A stretch of DNA of 64,000 bases, taken from the NCBI RefSeq assembly GCF_000374345.1, contig NZ_KB893983.1, forward strand, positions 20,518 through 84,517, written 5' to 3'. A program made the translations under genes and the position numbers. Positions 8,815-21,135 of this stretch are shown in pieces. Position 1 is the first letter of the stretch, and each line of letters starts with the position of its first letter. The notes under the pieces were generated by a model that was not told where the DNA came from, made no database searches, and saw only the letters and a list, made by a program, of their open reading frames with translations. Source of the DNA: Heyndrickxia acidiproducens DSM 23148 (lineage in GTDB: Bacteria; Bacillota; Bacilli; Bacillales; Bacillaceae_C).

Positions 8815-8853
8815 AAAAAGCCGTGAACAGGGGAATCGCGGCTTTTTCTTTTT
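8815..8853 (+). terminator. Terminator before the suf operon
   Basis: The stem AAAAAGCCG(T)GA / TCGCGGCTTTTT is followed by T-rich DNA. It separates the upstream gene from suf. Confidence 0.85.
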
Positions 8854-9012
8854 GCTTGAAGCAGGAATGGGGGGATAATCAGATTGTAAATAAAATACGT
8901 ATCAAGAATTTTATGTCAAGTCCACTTTGTGCTATCATAAAAGAATAAACAAGAGAGGGCAAGTGGCGGTAAAGAGGTGACATTGTTCTTTGAAACATAA
9001 GGTTTTTACTGG

Positions 9013-9064
9013 TTGCACATAGTTTTCATTTGTTATAAAATAAGAATGAGAATAAACTGAGAAT
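9013..9064 (+). promoter_or_regulatory. suf operon promoter with TGAGAAT repeats
   Basis: A sigma-A promoter reads TTGCAC (9013-9018), a 17-bp spacer and TAAAAT (9036-9041). Directly behind it lie two TGAGAAT words (9047-9053 and 9058-9064), 11 bp apart, that may bind an iron or redox regulator. Confidence 0.65.
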
Positions 9065-9103
9065 GAAAAGATAGACAAATATATCATAACGGAGGAATTT
9101 TTT

Positions 9104-9889
9104 ATGGCGGGTTCAAAACTAGTAGTAAAAGATCTTCACGTGGAAGTAGAAGGAAAAGAAATTTTAAAGGGTGTCAATTTGGAAGTGAACAGCGGTGAGT
9201 TCCATGCCATCATGGGACCGAACGGAACAGGGAAATCAACGCTGTCCTCGGCAATTATGGGCCACCCGAAATACATTGTCACACAAGGGAGCATTACCCT
9301 TGACGGAAAAAATGTGCTGGATATGGAAGTGGACGAGAGGGCAAGGGCCGGCCTGTTTCTCGCGATGCAGTACCCGAGCGAAATTAGCGGCGTGACCAAT
9401 GCGGATTTCATGCGTTCGGCGATTAACAGCCGCCGTGAAGAGGGCAATGAAGTATCGCTGATGAAATTCATCCGGGAATTGGATAAAAAGATGGAATTTC
9501 TTGAAATGGATACGAATATGGCACAGCGTTACTTAAACGAAGGTTTCTCAGGCGGCGAGAAAAAACGGAATGAAATACTGCAGCTGATGATGATTCAGCC
9601 TAAACTGGCCATCCTTGATGAAATTGACTCCGGACTTGATATCGATGCATTGAAAGTCGTGTCCAAAGGGATTAATGAAATGCGCAGCAGCGAATTCGGA
9701 TGCATTATCATTACCCACTATCAGCGTCTATTAAACTATATTACGCCTGATGTGGTCCATATCATGATGCAGGGGCGCATTGTTAAATCCGGAGGCCCTG
9801 AGCTGGCAACCCGCCTGGAAGCAGAAGGATATGAATGGATCAAAGATGAACTCGGAATTGAAGACGAAACGATCGGCCAGGAAGCCTGA
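9104..9889 (+). CDS. sufC: Fe-S cluster assembly ATPase SufC
   Basis: A 261-residue soluble ABC ATPase that powers the SufBCD scaffold for Fe-S cluster building. It shows Walker A GPNGTGKST (about 37-45), signature FSGGEKKR (about 149-156) and Walker B LAILDEIDSGLD (about 167-178). It is the first gene of sufCDSUB. Strong AACGGAGG precedes the ATG. The ATPase is not a transporter component, as its close match to SufC and the operon show. SUF is the housekeeping Fe-S system in Bacillus. Confidence 0.97.
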   Translation: MAGSKLVVKDLHVEVEGKEILKGVNLEVNSGEFHAIMGPNGTGKSTLSSAIMGHPKYIVTQGSITLDGKNVLDMEVDERARAGLFLAMQYPSEISGVTNADFMRSAINSRREEGNEVSLMKFIRELDKKMEFLEMDTNMAQRYLNEGFSGGEKKRNEILQLMMIQPKLAILDEIDSGLDIDALKVVSKGINEMRSSEFGCIIITHYQRLLNYITPDVVHIMMQGRIVKSGGPELATRLEAEGYEWIKDELGIEDETIGQEA

Positions 9890-9908
9890 GTGAGGAGGAG
9901 CAATGGAC

Positions 9909-12891
<2,983 letters not shown>

Positions 12892-12911
<20 letters not shown>

Positions 12912-14289
12912 GATTGGCGATTATAAGTATGGCTTTCATGATAAAGACGTTTCCATATTCCGTGCAAAACGCGGTTTGACGAAGGAAATTGTCGAAGAAA
13001 TTTCGAAGATGAAGCAAGAACCGCAGTGGATGCTTGATTTCCGTTTAAAATCCCTGGAGCACTTTTACAAAAAACCAATGCCGCAATGGGGCGGGGATTT
13101 ATCTGCTTTAAATTTTGACGACATTACGTATTATGTAAAACCGACTGAACATTCGGGGCGTTCCTGGGATGAAGTACCGGCTGAAATCAAAAACACTTTT
13201 GATAAGCTGGGGATTCCGGAAGCAGAACAAAAGTATTTGGCCGGTGTATCTGCACAATACGAATCGGAAGTTGTCTACCATAATATGAAAAAGGATCTTG
13301 AAAAACTCGGGATTGTTTTTAAAGATACGGATTCCGCTTTAAGGGAAAACGAAGACATTTTCCGCAAATACTTTTCAACGGTTATTCCGCCGACAGATAA
13401 TAAATTTGCGGCTTTGAATTCAGCTGTTTGGTCGGGTGGTTCTTTTATCTATGTTCCAAAGGGTGTAAAGGTCGATACACCGCTGCAAGCCTACTTCCGG
13501 ATTAACTCGGAAAACATGGGGCAATTTGAACGGACCTTAATTATTGTCGATGAAGGCGCCTCTGTCCACTATGTTGAAGGCTGCACGGCACCGGTTTACA
13601 CAACTAATTCACTGCATAGCGCCGTTGTCGAAATTATCGTCAAGAAAGATGCGTACTGCCGTTACACGACCATCCAAAACTGGGCAAATAACGTTTTCAA
13701 CCTTGTTACGAAACGTGCCGTCTGTGATGAAAATGCAACGATGGAATGGATTGATGGCAACATCGGTTCGAAATTAACGATGAAGTATCCGTCCGTGCTG
13801 CTGCGGGGTGAAGGCTCACGCGGCATGACCTTGTCGATCGCGATTGCAGGAAAAGGCCAGCACCAGGATGCCGGTGCGAAAATGTATCACCTGGCGCCAA
13901 ATACTTCTTCAACGATTGTATCCAAATCGATTTCCAAACACGGCGGCAAAGTAACTTACCGCGGCATGGTCCATTTTGGCCGTAAAGCTGACGGCGCCCG
14001 TTCGAACGTAGAATGCGATACGCTGATCATGGATAACCAATCCACTTCGGATACGGTGCCTTACAATGAAATCCTAAATAACAATATTTCATTGGAACAC
14101 GAAGCAAAAGTATCCAAAGTATCAGAAGAACAGCTCTTCTATTTGATGAGCCGCGGCATTTCCGAACAGGAAGCAACAGAAATGATCGTCATGGGCTTCA
14201 TTGAGCCATTTACAAAAGAACTCCCAATGGAATACGCCGTCGAAATGAACCGCTTAATTAAGTTCGAAATGGATGGCAGCATCGGGTAA
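12892..14289 (+). CDS. sufB: Fe-S cluster assembly scaffold SufB
   Basis: A 465-residue scaffold on which SufC and SufD help assemble Fe-S clusters. It has the family segments [13 protein letters not shown] ([19 protein letters not shown]), [19 protein letters not shown] and [20 protein letters not shown]. The conserved cluster-linked Cys lies in RSNVECDTL. It is the last gene of the operon, starts inside sufU and is followed by a terminator. Its length equals that of the B. subtilis protein. No odd feature. Confidence 0.97.
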
Positions 14290-14300
14290 ATCGGGTAAAT

Positions 14301-14332
14301 TAAAAAAGCAGCCGCAATGGCTGCTTTTTTTA
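14301..14332 (+). terminator. Terminator of the suf operon
   Basis: The stem AAAAAAGCAGCC / GGCTGCTTTTTT has a five-base loop. It lies 12 bp behind the sufB stop. Confidence 0.92.
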
Positions 14333-14503
14333 ATGCTGGAAAAATAGGCTATACTCCAGAAGAAGGCTTCTTTCCAAACATCTATTCCGGAATCGTGGTA
14401 AAATAAATTCCATAAGTGATTTGGAAGGCGGGTTTGTTTTTGCCTTCTGAATGCCACCATAAAACGGAAATCTAATCACCCTGTGTGATAAGGGGAATGT
14501 GAA

Positions 14504-15880
14504 ATGAACGAAACGATACATATTTACCATACAAATGACATCCACAGCCATTTTGAAAACTGGCCGAAGATCCGTGCGTTTTTGGAGCGGAAAAAGGAAC
14601 AACATCAAGCAAGAAATGAAGAGATGCTGCTTTTTGATATCGGCGACCATGTCGACAGATGGCATCCCTATTCGGAGGGGACGCTCGGCAAAGCGAATGT
14701 ACAGCTGTTAAATGAGCTTGGCTATCTGGCAGCAACGATTGGCAATAATGAAGGGATTACACTGCCGCATGCGGCACTCAATACGTTATACGGCGCGGCA
14801 CAGTTTGATGTGATTGCAGCGAACCTTTATGACAAGCAGTTTAAAAGGCCGCAATGGGCAGTGCCCTATAAAATTTATACGGCAAAAAGCGGGATAAAGA
14901 TCGGGGTAACCGGTGTGACGGCGCCGTTTTACCAATTGTACCAGCTGCTTGGCTGGCAATTGTCCAACCCGCTTAAAGAACTGGGAACACAGGTGGAAAT
15001 TTTGAAAAAAAAAGCGGATATCTTGATTGTGCTCTCACATTTAGGGATTCATCAGGACAGGCAGCTTGCACAACTTTATCCGGAAGTGGACCTCGTTTTG
15101 GGCGGCCATACACATCATGTGCTGGCAAAAGGGGAAATGGACGGGCAGACACTGCTGGCAGCCGCCGGAAAATACGGTTATTATCTCGGCCACGTAAAGC
15201 TCGAACTGGATCCATCGACCAAAAAAATTGTTTCCCGCTCGGCACAGGCACTGCCAACGGGAAACCTCCGGGAGCCGGTTGATGAAGAACAGGAAATTCA
15301 GCATTATTATTTTGAAGGGAAAAAAATGCTGGGCAAGAAGCTGGTGTATCTGCCGGAAACGCTCGAATCAGACTGGTTCCGCGAAACACAGCTGCCGCTT
15401 ATCCTTTGCGAGGCGGTGCTGGAATGGTGCAAGGCCGACTGCGCGTTTTTAAATGCCGGCCTTGTGCTCGACCATTTGGAAAAAGGAACGGTGACAAAAT
15501 TTGATCTGCACCGGATCTTGCCGCACCCGATTAATCCCTGCCTGGTAGAACTGACCGGGGCCCAGCTTGAGGAAGTCTTGGTCGAAACACTCGATCCAAA
15601 ATGGGAAAAGCTTGAACTGAAGGGGCTTGGTTTCCGCGGCAAAATCATGGGCCGGTTTGTTTACCGCCAGATCCGCTTTGATCATGCGCTGCGCAAAATT
15701 TATATCCAGGGCCGCCCGCTTGAACCGAAGCGCATCTATAAGCTTGGGACAGTTGACATGTACACATTTGGCGACTTTTTTCCGCATATCAGAGAAGCCA
15801 AAGCGCATTACTTTATGCCGGAATTTTTGCGTGATGTGCTGGAATGGAAACTTTTGCAACTCTATCCTGTTCAATCATAG
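14504..15880 (+). CDS. yunD: Metallophosphoesterase YunD (5'-nucleotidase family)
   Basis: A 458-residue two-domain phosphohydrolase. The N-terminal calcineurin-like domain shows the metal ligands in HTNDIHSHF (about 7-15), FDIGDHVDR (about 46-54), GNNEG, LSHLGIHQD and GGHTHH. The C-terminal part is the 5'-nucleotidase domain. Proteins of this type act on nucleotides or cyclic nucleotides; the substrate here is unknown. Unlike secreted 5'-nucleotidases it has no signal peptide, so it should be cytosolic. AAGGGGAATG precedes the ATG. It is followed by yunC as in B. subtilis. Confidence 0.88.
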   Translation: MNETIHIYHTNDIHSHFENWPKIRAFLERKKEQHQARNEEMLLFDIGDHVDRWHPYSEGTLGKANVQLLNELGYLAATIGNNEGITLPHAALNTLYGAAQFDVIAANLYDKQFKRPQWAVPYKIYTAKSGIKIGVTGVTAPFYQLYQLLGWQLSNPLKELGTQVEILKKKADILIVLSHLGIHQDRQLAQLYPEVDLVLGGHTHHVLAKGEMDGQTLLAAAGKYGYYLGHVKLELDPSTKKIVSRSAQALPTGNLREPVDEEQEIQHYYFEGKKMLGKKLVYLPETLESDWFRETQLPLILCEAVLEWCKADCAFLNAGLVLDHLEKGTVTKFDLHRILPHPINPCLVELTGAQLEEVLVETLDPKWEKLELKGLGFRGKIMGRFVYRQIRFDHALRKIYIQGRPLEPKRIYKLGTVDMYTFGDFFPHIREAKAHYFMPEFLRDVLEWKLLQLYPVQS

Positions 15881-15941
15881 GAACATTTCCCCTCCGCTCA
15901 CATAAAGTATGAAGGAATACGTTAGGAAGGAGCGGATGGTA

Positions 15942-16244
15942 TTGGTAACCGTGACGCCGGTCCATATAGAAGGGCATACATTTATCGCAACGACAGTCCA
16001 ACTGCCGAAAACAACGCTGCTGGCTGTTTCAAATGAAAAAGGATATATCATGTGCGGCGCACTTGATGTCGGGTTGCTGAATGACAAGTTAAAAGACCGC
16101 CGCATCATTGCAGGCAGGGCGGTCGGCGTGAAAACGATTGAGCAATTGCTGGAAGCCCCGCTCGAGTCTGTCACCTGGGAGGCGGAAAAAGCCGGAATCA
16201 TAACAGGAATGCGCGGAAAAGAGGCTTTGTTGAAGCTCGTGTAA
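15942..16244 (+). CDS. yunC: DUF1805 protein YunC
   Basis: A 100-residue protein of unknown function, conserved in Bacillus. The core GYIMCGALDVGLLN followed by RIIAGRAVGVKTIEQLLEAP is typical of DUF1805. I choose TTG 15942: AAGGAG lies 9 nt before it, whereas ATG 15936 would leave only 3 nt. The N-terminus MVTVTPVHIEG then matches the family start. It lies 61 bp behind yunD and is probably co-transcribed. It has no membrane segment. Confidence 0.85.
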   Translation: MVTVTPVHIEGHTFIATTVQLPKTTLLAVSNEKGYIMCGALDVGLLNDKLKDRRIIAGRAVGVKTIEQLLEAPLESVTWEAEKAGIITGMRGKEALLKLV

Positions 16245-16285
16245 TGCGGCGATTTAGTTTTTTTGGTCCAAAGTCATGAAATTCA

Positions 16286-16315
16286 TCATACATTCCCCCT
16301 GGAAAAGCATACATT
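16286..16315 (+). promoter_or_regulatory. Sigma-E-like promoter of yunB
   Basis: TCATACAT (16286-16293), a 14-bp spacer and CATACATT (16308-16315) fit the mother-cell sigma-E pattern. The distance to the yunB start is 22 bp. Sporulation control of yunB is known in B. subtilis; use of this site is inferred. Confidence 0.6.
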
Positions 16316-16337
16316 TAGCTTACAGGGGGGATTTTTA

Positions 16338-17072
16338 ATGAGAAAATTCCGCACCCGCGGATCGCGGCGGTCTCGGCGGGGCCCTTTGCCGATGCGTTAT
16401 GTGCTGTTGCTATCACTGGCTTTCTTTACGATTTCCACCATCATCAGCATCATGATCATAGACGCCGGCATTAAACCGACATTGATGCAGTATGCAGAAT
16501 CGGAAACAAAAAAAATAGCAGCTTATGTGACCAACCAGGCGATCGAAGACCATGTGAGCGGGGATAAGAACAGTACACTCGATACAATTAATCCAAGCGA
16601 ACTGGCTAGAATTGAAGCGAAAATCGAAAATCAGATCATCAGCCAATTTAAAGAAGTGGAAACAGGTGATATCACATCTCTGGAAGAAATTTCAAACGAC
16701 GGTATGCTGGACGGAAGTAAAAAATCAAAAGAAGAAATCTTTTCGGTCCCGCTTGGTAAAGTAACCGATATTGCTTTATTGGGAAATTTGGGCCCGGATA
16801 TTCCGGTAACCTTCCAAATGGTGGGCGATATTGAGAGTTCCAATATTAAAGTGAAAAAAGAAGAATACGGCATCAATAATGCGTTTTTTTACATTTATGT
16901 GCAATTAAAAATCAAAATGCAGGTGATTATCCCATTTGCTTCCGATATCATTACTTACACACGCGATGTTCCGCTCGCAATGGGAAATTATAGCGGGGAT
17001 GTTCCGCAATTTTACAATGGAAACGGGAACACAACAACACCTGTGATAGAACTGCCAAAAGGCTCAAAATAA
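16338..17072 (+). CDS. yunB: Sporulation protein YunB
   Basis: A 244-residue membrane-anchored protein. A very basic N-terminus (MRKFRTRGSRRSRRG) is followed by one transmembrane helix at about 19-42; the rest should lie outside the mother-cell membrane face. No enzymatic motif is visible. YunB is needed for proper spore formation in B. subtilis, and the sigma-E-like promoter agrees. ATG 16338 has a GGGGGG binding site 7 nt upstream. It is convergent with lytH. Confidence 0.88.
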   Translation: MRKFRTRGSRRSRRGPLPMRYVLLLSLAFFTISTIISIMIIDAGIKPTLMQYAESETKKIAAYVTNQAIEDHVSGDKNSTLDTINPSELARIEAKIENQIISQFKEVETGDITSLEEISNDGMLDGSKKSKEEIFSVPLGKVTDIALLGNLGPDIPVTFQMVGDIESSNIKVKKEEYGINNAFFYIYVQLKIKMQVIIPFASDIITYTRDVPLAMGNYSGDVPQFYNGNGNTTTPVIELPKGSK

Positions 17073-17167
17073 GTAATGGAGAGCATGCTGGCTGGCATTT
17101 AACCCGGTATGCCGGAAGAACACAAGGCCTGTATGCCAAGCGTTTATCCCGGCATGCAGGGAGGCAG

Positions 17168-18163
17168 TCAGCCATGATCCCTGCTTTTTCTTTTTTCAAG
17201 GGTTTCCCATCTTCTTAAATAAGGATAGGGATCGAATGACCATTCATTGCGGCCGTTATCTTTATACATCCCGTAATGCAAATGCGGCGGAAATTTCCCC
17301 GCTGTTCCGGGCGGGCCGTACCCGGTACTGCCGACGCCGCCGATGACCATTCCGGGTTTGACCACCTGGCCGACTTTGATATTTTTCGCAAAGCCGCTCA
17401 TATGGGCGAAATAATGATAGGTATTATTGAGATCACGGATGCCGATGCGCCAGCCGCCGTATTTATTCCAGCCTTTCATTTCGACAACGCCGTAGCATGT
17501 GGCACGCACCGGGACACCGTAATCCGCAAAAATATCGGTGCCTTCATGGATGCGCCTGCCTCCCCAGCCCCTTCTGTCCCCCCATGTGCTGCGGTAGCTG
17601 TAATTGTATCCGGCCGGGAGCGGAAAAGCCTGATCCGTTAATTGGATGGTTCCAAACGTCTGATAGATTTTAGCTTTTTCGGTAATGAGCTGTACGGCTT
17701 TGTCCCGTTGATAATAATTCCAAAGCGCAATTTCGATATTGTCCTCATCCGTTCCGTACTGCAGCAAATAGGCACTCATCGTATATAAGACATCCAGATC
17801 GTCCGTACGGTCTGCCCGGTGATCCCCATTTCCGTCTTTTCCGATCCCGTTAAAAAGCGCAATTGCGGAAGGATCTGTGTCCTGTTGCTCCGGGTTGGCG
17901 GCGCCGGACCATTTTTCAGGGGAAAAATAGATGGAAATCAGGCCGGCCGGTTTTGGCAGATCGGAACGGACCAACCGGTTGCTTCGTTCGTACTGGTCGA
18001 TGGCAGCCAGGTAATACCATGGAATCTGCGTAAAGGCTTCCATCGTTTTATACAGTTCCATCCGCTTCTTATACATGCCTGAATCTGTCAGTTCTTTTGC
18101 CTGAATGGGTTTCGTTGAAAAAAGCAAACCTGTAAACAGGCAGACAAGCAGTGCAACCCGCAT
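17168..18163 (-). CDS. lytH: L-Ala-D-Glu endopeptidase LytH (M23)
   Basis: A 331-residue secreted peptidase that trims stem peptides during spore cortex maturation in Bacillus. A signal peptide covers about residues 1-23 (VALLVCLFTGLLFSTKPIQA). The C-terminal half is a LytM/M23 domain with metal ligands in RIHEGTDIFADYG (His, Asp) and the catalytic HxH in PPHLHYGMYKD. The middle part (about 30-190) is specific to this family. It stands divergent from lipA and convergent with yunB, as expected from B. subtilis yunA/lytH. Confidence 0.9.
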   Translation of the reverse strand: MRVALLVCLFTGLLFSTKPIQAKELTDSGMYKKRMELYKTMEAFTQIPWYYLAAIDQYERSNRLVRSDLPKPAGLISIYFSPEKWSGAANPEQQDTDPSAIALFNGIGKDGNGDHRADRTDDLDVLYTMSAYLLQYGTDEDNIEIALWNYYQRDKAVQLITEKAKIYQTFGTIQLTDQAFPLPAGYNYSYRSTWGDRRGWGGRRIHEGTDIFADYGVPVRATCYGVVEMKGWNKYGGWRIGIRDLNNTYHYFAHMSGFAKNIKVGQVVKPGMVIGGVGSTGYGPPGTAGKFPPHLHYGMYKDNGRNEWSFDPYPYLRRWETLEKRKSRDHG

Positions 18164-18333
18164 TTAAAAGCCCTCTTTCTTTTTAAATGATATATATAGT
18201 TTGGACAGGCGGAGTATTTTCATAAATATAAAATATTGGAAAAACCGGTTGCATCTTCTTTAACAAAGTTCTCTAATATGGTAAAGTGAAGGAAGAACAG
18301 CAAAACCCAAGCGAATGAGTGGGAGATGAGGGA

Positions 18334-19260
18334 ATGAGTAAACAGGAAGAAATTTTGCGCAAGCCTGAGTGGTTGAAGATCAAGTTAAATACGAATCAAA
18401 ATTACACAGGATTAAAAAAGATGATGCGCAGCGAGAATCTACATACCGTATGCGAAGAAGCCAGATGCCCGAATATTCATGAATGCTGGGGAACAAGAAG
18501 AACGGCTACCTTTATGATCTTAGGGGATGTATGTACGCGCGCCTGCCGTTTCTGCGCCATAAAAACCGGGCTGCCTTCCGAACTCGACTGGCAGGAGCCG
18601 GAACGCGTTGCTGATTCGGTGCAAAAAATGAACCTGAAGCATGTTGTCATTACAATGGTGGCCCGCGATGATTTAAAAGACGGCGGTGCAGCCGTTATGG
18701 CGGAAACCATCCGTGCGATCCGCCGGAAAAATCCGTTTACAACCGTTGAAGTGCTTCCATCCGATTTACGTGGTGTTTATGAAAGCTTAAAGGTACTGAT
18801 GGATGCCAAACCGGATATTTTGAATCACAATATTGAAACCGTTCGCAGGATGACGCCGAGAGTCCGTGCCCGTGCGACCTATGACCGTTCCCTGGAATTT
18901 TTGCGCCGCGCCAAAGAAATGCAGCCGGACGTCCCGACAAAATCAAGCATAATGGTCGGGCTTGGGGAAACGAAGGAAGAATTGGTTGAAGCCATGGATG
19001 ACCTGCGTGCAAACGAAGTCGATATTCTCACGATCGGCCAATATTTGCAGCCAACGAAAAAGCATATGAAGGTTGTCAAGTATTACCATCCGGATGAATT
19101 TGCGGAATTACGGGACATCGCCATGAAAAAAGGTTTCAGCCACTGTGAGGCAGGCCCGCTTGTCCGTTCTTCCTACCATGCCGATGAACAGGTCAACGCG
19201 GCTGCAAAAGCAAAGCATATTTTAGGTAAACACGAAGCCCAGCATACACAGGAAGTTTAG
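18334..19260 (+). CDS. lipA: Lipoyl synthase
   Basis: A 308-residue radical SAM enzyme that inserts two sulfurs into protein-bound octanoate. The auxiliary cluster cysteines are in [12 protein letters not shown], the radical SAM cluster is in CTRACRFC, and the C-terminal Ser ligand is in VRSSYHAD. The start is ATG 18334, preceded by GATGAGGG. It consumes its auxiliary 4Fe-4S cluster as sulfur donor and so depends on the SUF system and carriers encoded in this window. GcvH (7448) is a substrate carrier. It has its own terminator and is probably monocistronic. Confidence 0.97.
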   Translation: MSKQEEILRKPEWLKIKLNTNQNYTGLKKMMRSENLHTVCEEARCPNIHECWGTRRTATFMILGDVCTRACRFCAIKTGLPSELDWQEPERVADSVQKMNLKHVVITMVARDDLKDGGAAVMAETIRAIRRKNPFTTVEVLPSDLRGVYESLKVLMDAKPDILNHNIETVRRMTPRVRARATYDRSLEFLRRAKEMQPDVPTKSSIMVGLGETKEELVEAMDDLRANEVDILTIGQYLQPTKKHMKVVKYYHPDEFAELRDIAMKKGFSHCEAGPLVRSSYHADEQVNAAAKAKHILGKHEAQHTQEV

Positions 19261-19274
19261 GGCAGTCCCGGTTT

Positions 19275-19309
19275 TAAAAAAACTGCGCACAGAAAAGCGC
19301 AGTTTTTTT
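19275..19309 (+). terminator. Terminator of lipA
   Basis: The perfect stem AAAAAAACTGCGC / GCGCAGTTTTTTT has loop ACAGAAAA. Confidence 0.93.
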
Positions 19310-19426
19310 CTATATCTTTTTTCGCTTTAACGGAATTTTATCATTTTCCATCGTAATCGCGGCAGTTTTCGCTATAATAGATAAGAGTGATCAACCGCGC
19401 TTAGCGGCAGTATTGGAGTGATTAGA

Positions 19427-19705
19427 TTGATTACCATCCATCACCACACATATGAAATCATTACGGATTACCGGAATGGTTTTAAAGAAGATGCGTTTCG
19501 CAGCCGCTACAGTGAAATACTTGAAAAATACGATTATATTGTCGGGGACTGGGGCTACGGCCAGCTGCGGCTGCGCGGCTTTTTTGACGACCGGAACCCG
19601 AAATCCGCATTTGATACAAAAATCAGTACACTGACGGAATATCTTTATGAATACTGCAATTTTGGCTGTGCCTATTTTGTTGCAAAAAAGGTTTCTGCCA
19701 AATAG
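19427..19705 (+). CDS. yutD: DUF1027 protein YutD
   Basis: A 92-residue protein of unknown function, conserved in Firmicutes. It carries the YutD core DYIVGDWGYGQLRLRGF followed by the acidic/aromatic tail YEYCNFGCAYFV with two Cys. The start is TTG 19427, which GGAG precedes by 8 nt; an in-frame GTG at 19418 overlaps the binding site and is unlikely. It is followed after about 60 bp by yutE, as in B. subtilis. Confidence 0.85.
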   Translation: MITIHHHTYEIITDYRNGFKEDAFRSRYSEILEKYDYIVGDWGYGQLRLRGFFDDRNPKSAFDTKISTLTEYLYEYCNFGCAYFVAKKVSAK

Positions 19706-19768
19706 AACATTAGCGATGGCCTTTGTTATGGTAAAATAATGTGTAGAATGTGGATAGAGGGTGACGGT

Positions 19769-20209
19769 ATGTATTTTGTAGATCGCGAAAAAATAGAAGA
19801 GACGCTTCAATTTATGGAAAAAAGACTGACCATGTTAAAAGCACAGCAGACGTGGCACACTGAAGTTGAGAAGGCCGCATTGGAGAGAGCTGCCGAAACC
19901 GTGATTGAGGCGGTCCTGGATGTGGGGAACGCGCTGATTGACGGGTTTATCATGCGCGATCCCGGCAGCTACAAAGATATTATTGATATCCTGCTCGATG
20001 AAAAGGTACTGCCTGCAGAAACAGCGAAAAAACTGACTGAAGTGATTGCTTTCCGGAAACAGCTTGTCCGCGGGTATACACGCATTGATCACGAAGCACT
20101 TGGCCGGATGCTTCTGGATCATCTTGGGGCACTTGGGGAATTTCCTGAAAGAATCAGGGTTTATCTGGCCAATGAACTGGGGCCGGTAAATGCTTTTAAA
20201 GGTGAATAG
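19769..20209 (+). CDS. yutE: HepT/DUF86 family protein YutE
   Basis: A 146-residue all-helical protein. It has the family pattern RAAETVIEAVLDVGNALI near residue 35 and the HepT-type motif FRKQLVRGY (Arg-X6-Tyr), which is the RNase-like active site in HepT toxins. HepT toxins normally pair with an MntA nucleotidyltransferase, which is absent here. The Bacillus YutE branch is housekeeping-like and its function is unknown. ATG 19769 follows AGAGGGTGA. It lies 53 bp before yutF. Confidence 0.82.
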   Translation: MYFVDREKIEETLQFMEKRLTMLKAQQTWHTEVEKAALERAAETVIEAVLDVGNALIDGFIMRDPGSYKDIIDILLDEKVLPAETAKKLTEVIAFRKQLVRGYTRIDHEALGRMLLDHLGALGEFPERIRVYLANELGPVNAFKGE

Positions 20210-20262
20210 CGGCCGGTTACTTTGGATCAATCAGCAGAATTAGAGATGAAAGGATTTGCAGC

Positions 20263-21027
20263 ATGAAAGAATATAAAGCATACTTAATTGATTTAGATGG
20301 CACCATGTACCGCGGGACAGAAAAGATTGAGGAAGCCGGCGACTTTATCCAGCGCCTCAAGGCAAAGGGCATCCCGTATTTGTTTGTCACGAATAACTCT
20401 TCACGGACACCGGCGCAGGTTGCCGAAAAATTGCGCGGATTTGAAATTCCGGCTGATACTGAGCAGGTTTTCACGACATCGATGGCGACTGCGCAATATA
20501 TTTACGATGAGAAAAAAGACGCCTCGGTGTATGTGATTGGGGAAGAAGGGATTCACGCGGCGATTAAAGAAAAAGGCTTCACCATAACCGAAGACCATCC
20601 TGATTATGTGGTGTTCGGCATCGACCGCGAAATCACTTATGAAAAACTTGCCATTGGCTGTATTGCCATCCGCAACGGCGCCAAATTTGTCTCAACAAAC
20701 GGGGACATTGCCATTCCGACTGAGCGCGGTTTGCTGCCTGGAAATGGTGCGCTGACTGCTGTTTTGTCGGTCGCCACCCAGACGCAGCCGGTTTTTATCG
20801 GGAAGCCTGAGTCCATTATTACAGAACAGGCGCTGGCCTATATCGGCACGAAAAAAGACGAAACGATTATGGTCGGGGACAACTATGATACCGATATTTT
20901 AGCAGGAATCAGAACCGGCATTGACACCTTGCTCGTCCATACCGGCGTCACCACGAAAGAGATTCTGAAAACAAAAGAGATTATGCCGACCTACACGATT
21001 GACTCGCTCGATCAATGGAAAATTTAA
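20263..21027 (+). CDS. yutF: HAD phosphatase, NagD-like (YutF)
   Basis: A 254-residue HAD-superfamily IIA phosphatase. Motif I is DLDGTMYRG (about 9-17, nucleophile Asp), motif II is VTNNSS (about 43-48), the lysine motif is IGKPES, and motif IV is MVGDNYDTDILAG. The C2-type cap lies between them. The substrate is unknown; relatives act on sugar phosphates or nucleotides. GAAAGGA precedes the ATG. It is cytosolic. It is probably the last gene of yutD-yutE-yutF, ahead of a strong bidirectional terminator. Confidence 0.9.
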   Translation: MKEYKAYLIDLDGTMYRGTEKIEEAGDFIQRLKAKGIPYLFVTNNSSRTPAQVAEKLRGFEIPADTEQVFTTSMATAQYIYDEKKDASVYVIGEEGIHAAIKEKGFTITEDHPDYVVFGIDREITYEKLAIGCIAIRNGAKFVSTNGDIAIPTERGLLPGNGALTAVLSVATQTQPVFIGKPESIITEQALAYIGTKKDETIMVGDNYDTDILAGIRTGIDTLLVHTGVTTKEILKTKEIMPTYTIDSLDQWKI

Positions 21028-21090
21028 GTGTGCATAAAAGCTTGGAAAGAACGGGTAAAACCATGCCTGTTAAAATCCAGGATCGTTTAT

Positions 21091-21133
21091 ACAGCAAAAA
21101 AAACGGGGGCTATTCCCCGCTTTTTTTGCTGTT
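21091..21133. terminator. Bidirectional terminator between yutF and yutG
   Basis: The long stem CAGCAAAAAAA(A)CGGGG / CCCCGCTTTTTTTGCTG works for both converging genes. Confidence 0.9.
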
Positions 21134-21135
21134 TT

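Noticed and set aside
19769..20209. A HepT-MntA toxin-antitoxin system
   Set aside because: Only the HepT-like half is present, and the gene belongs to a conserved Bacillus neighbourhood.
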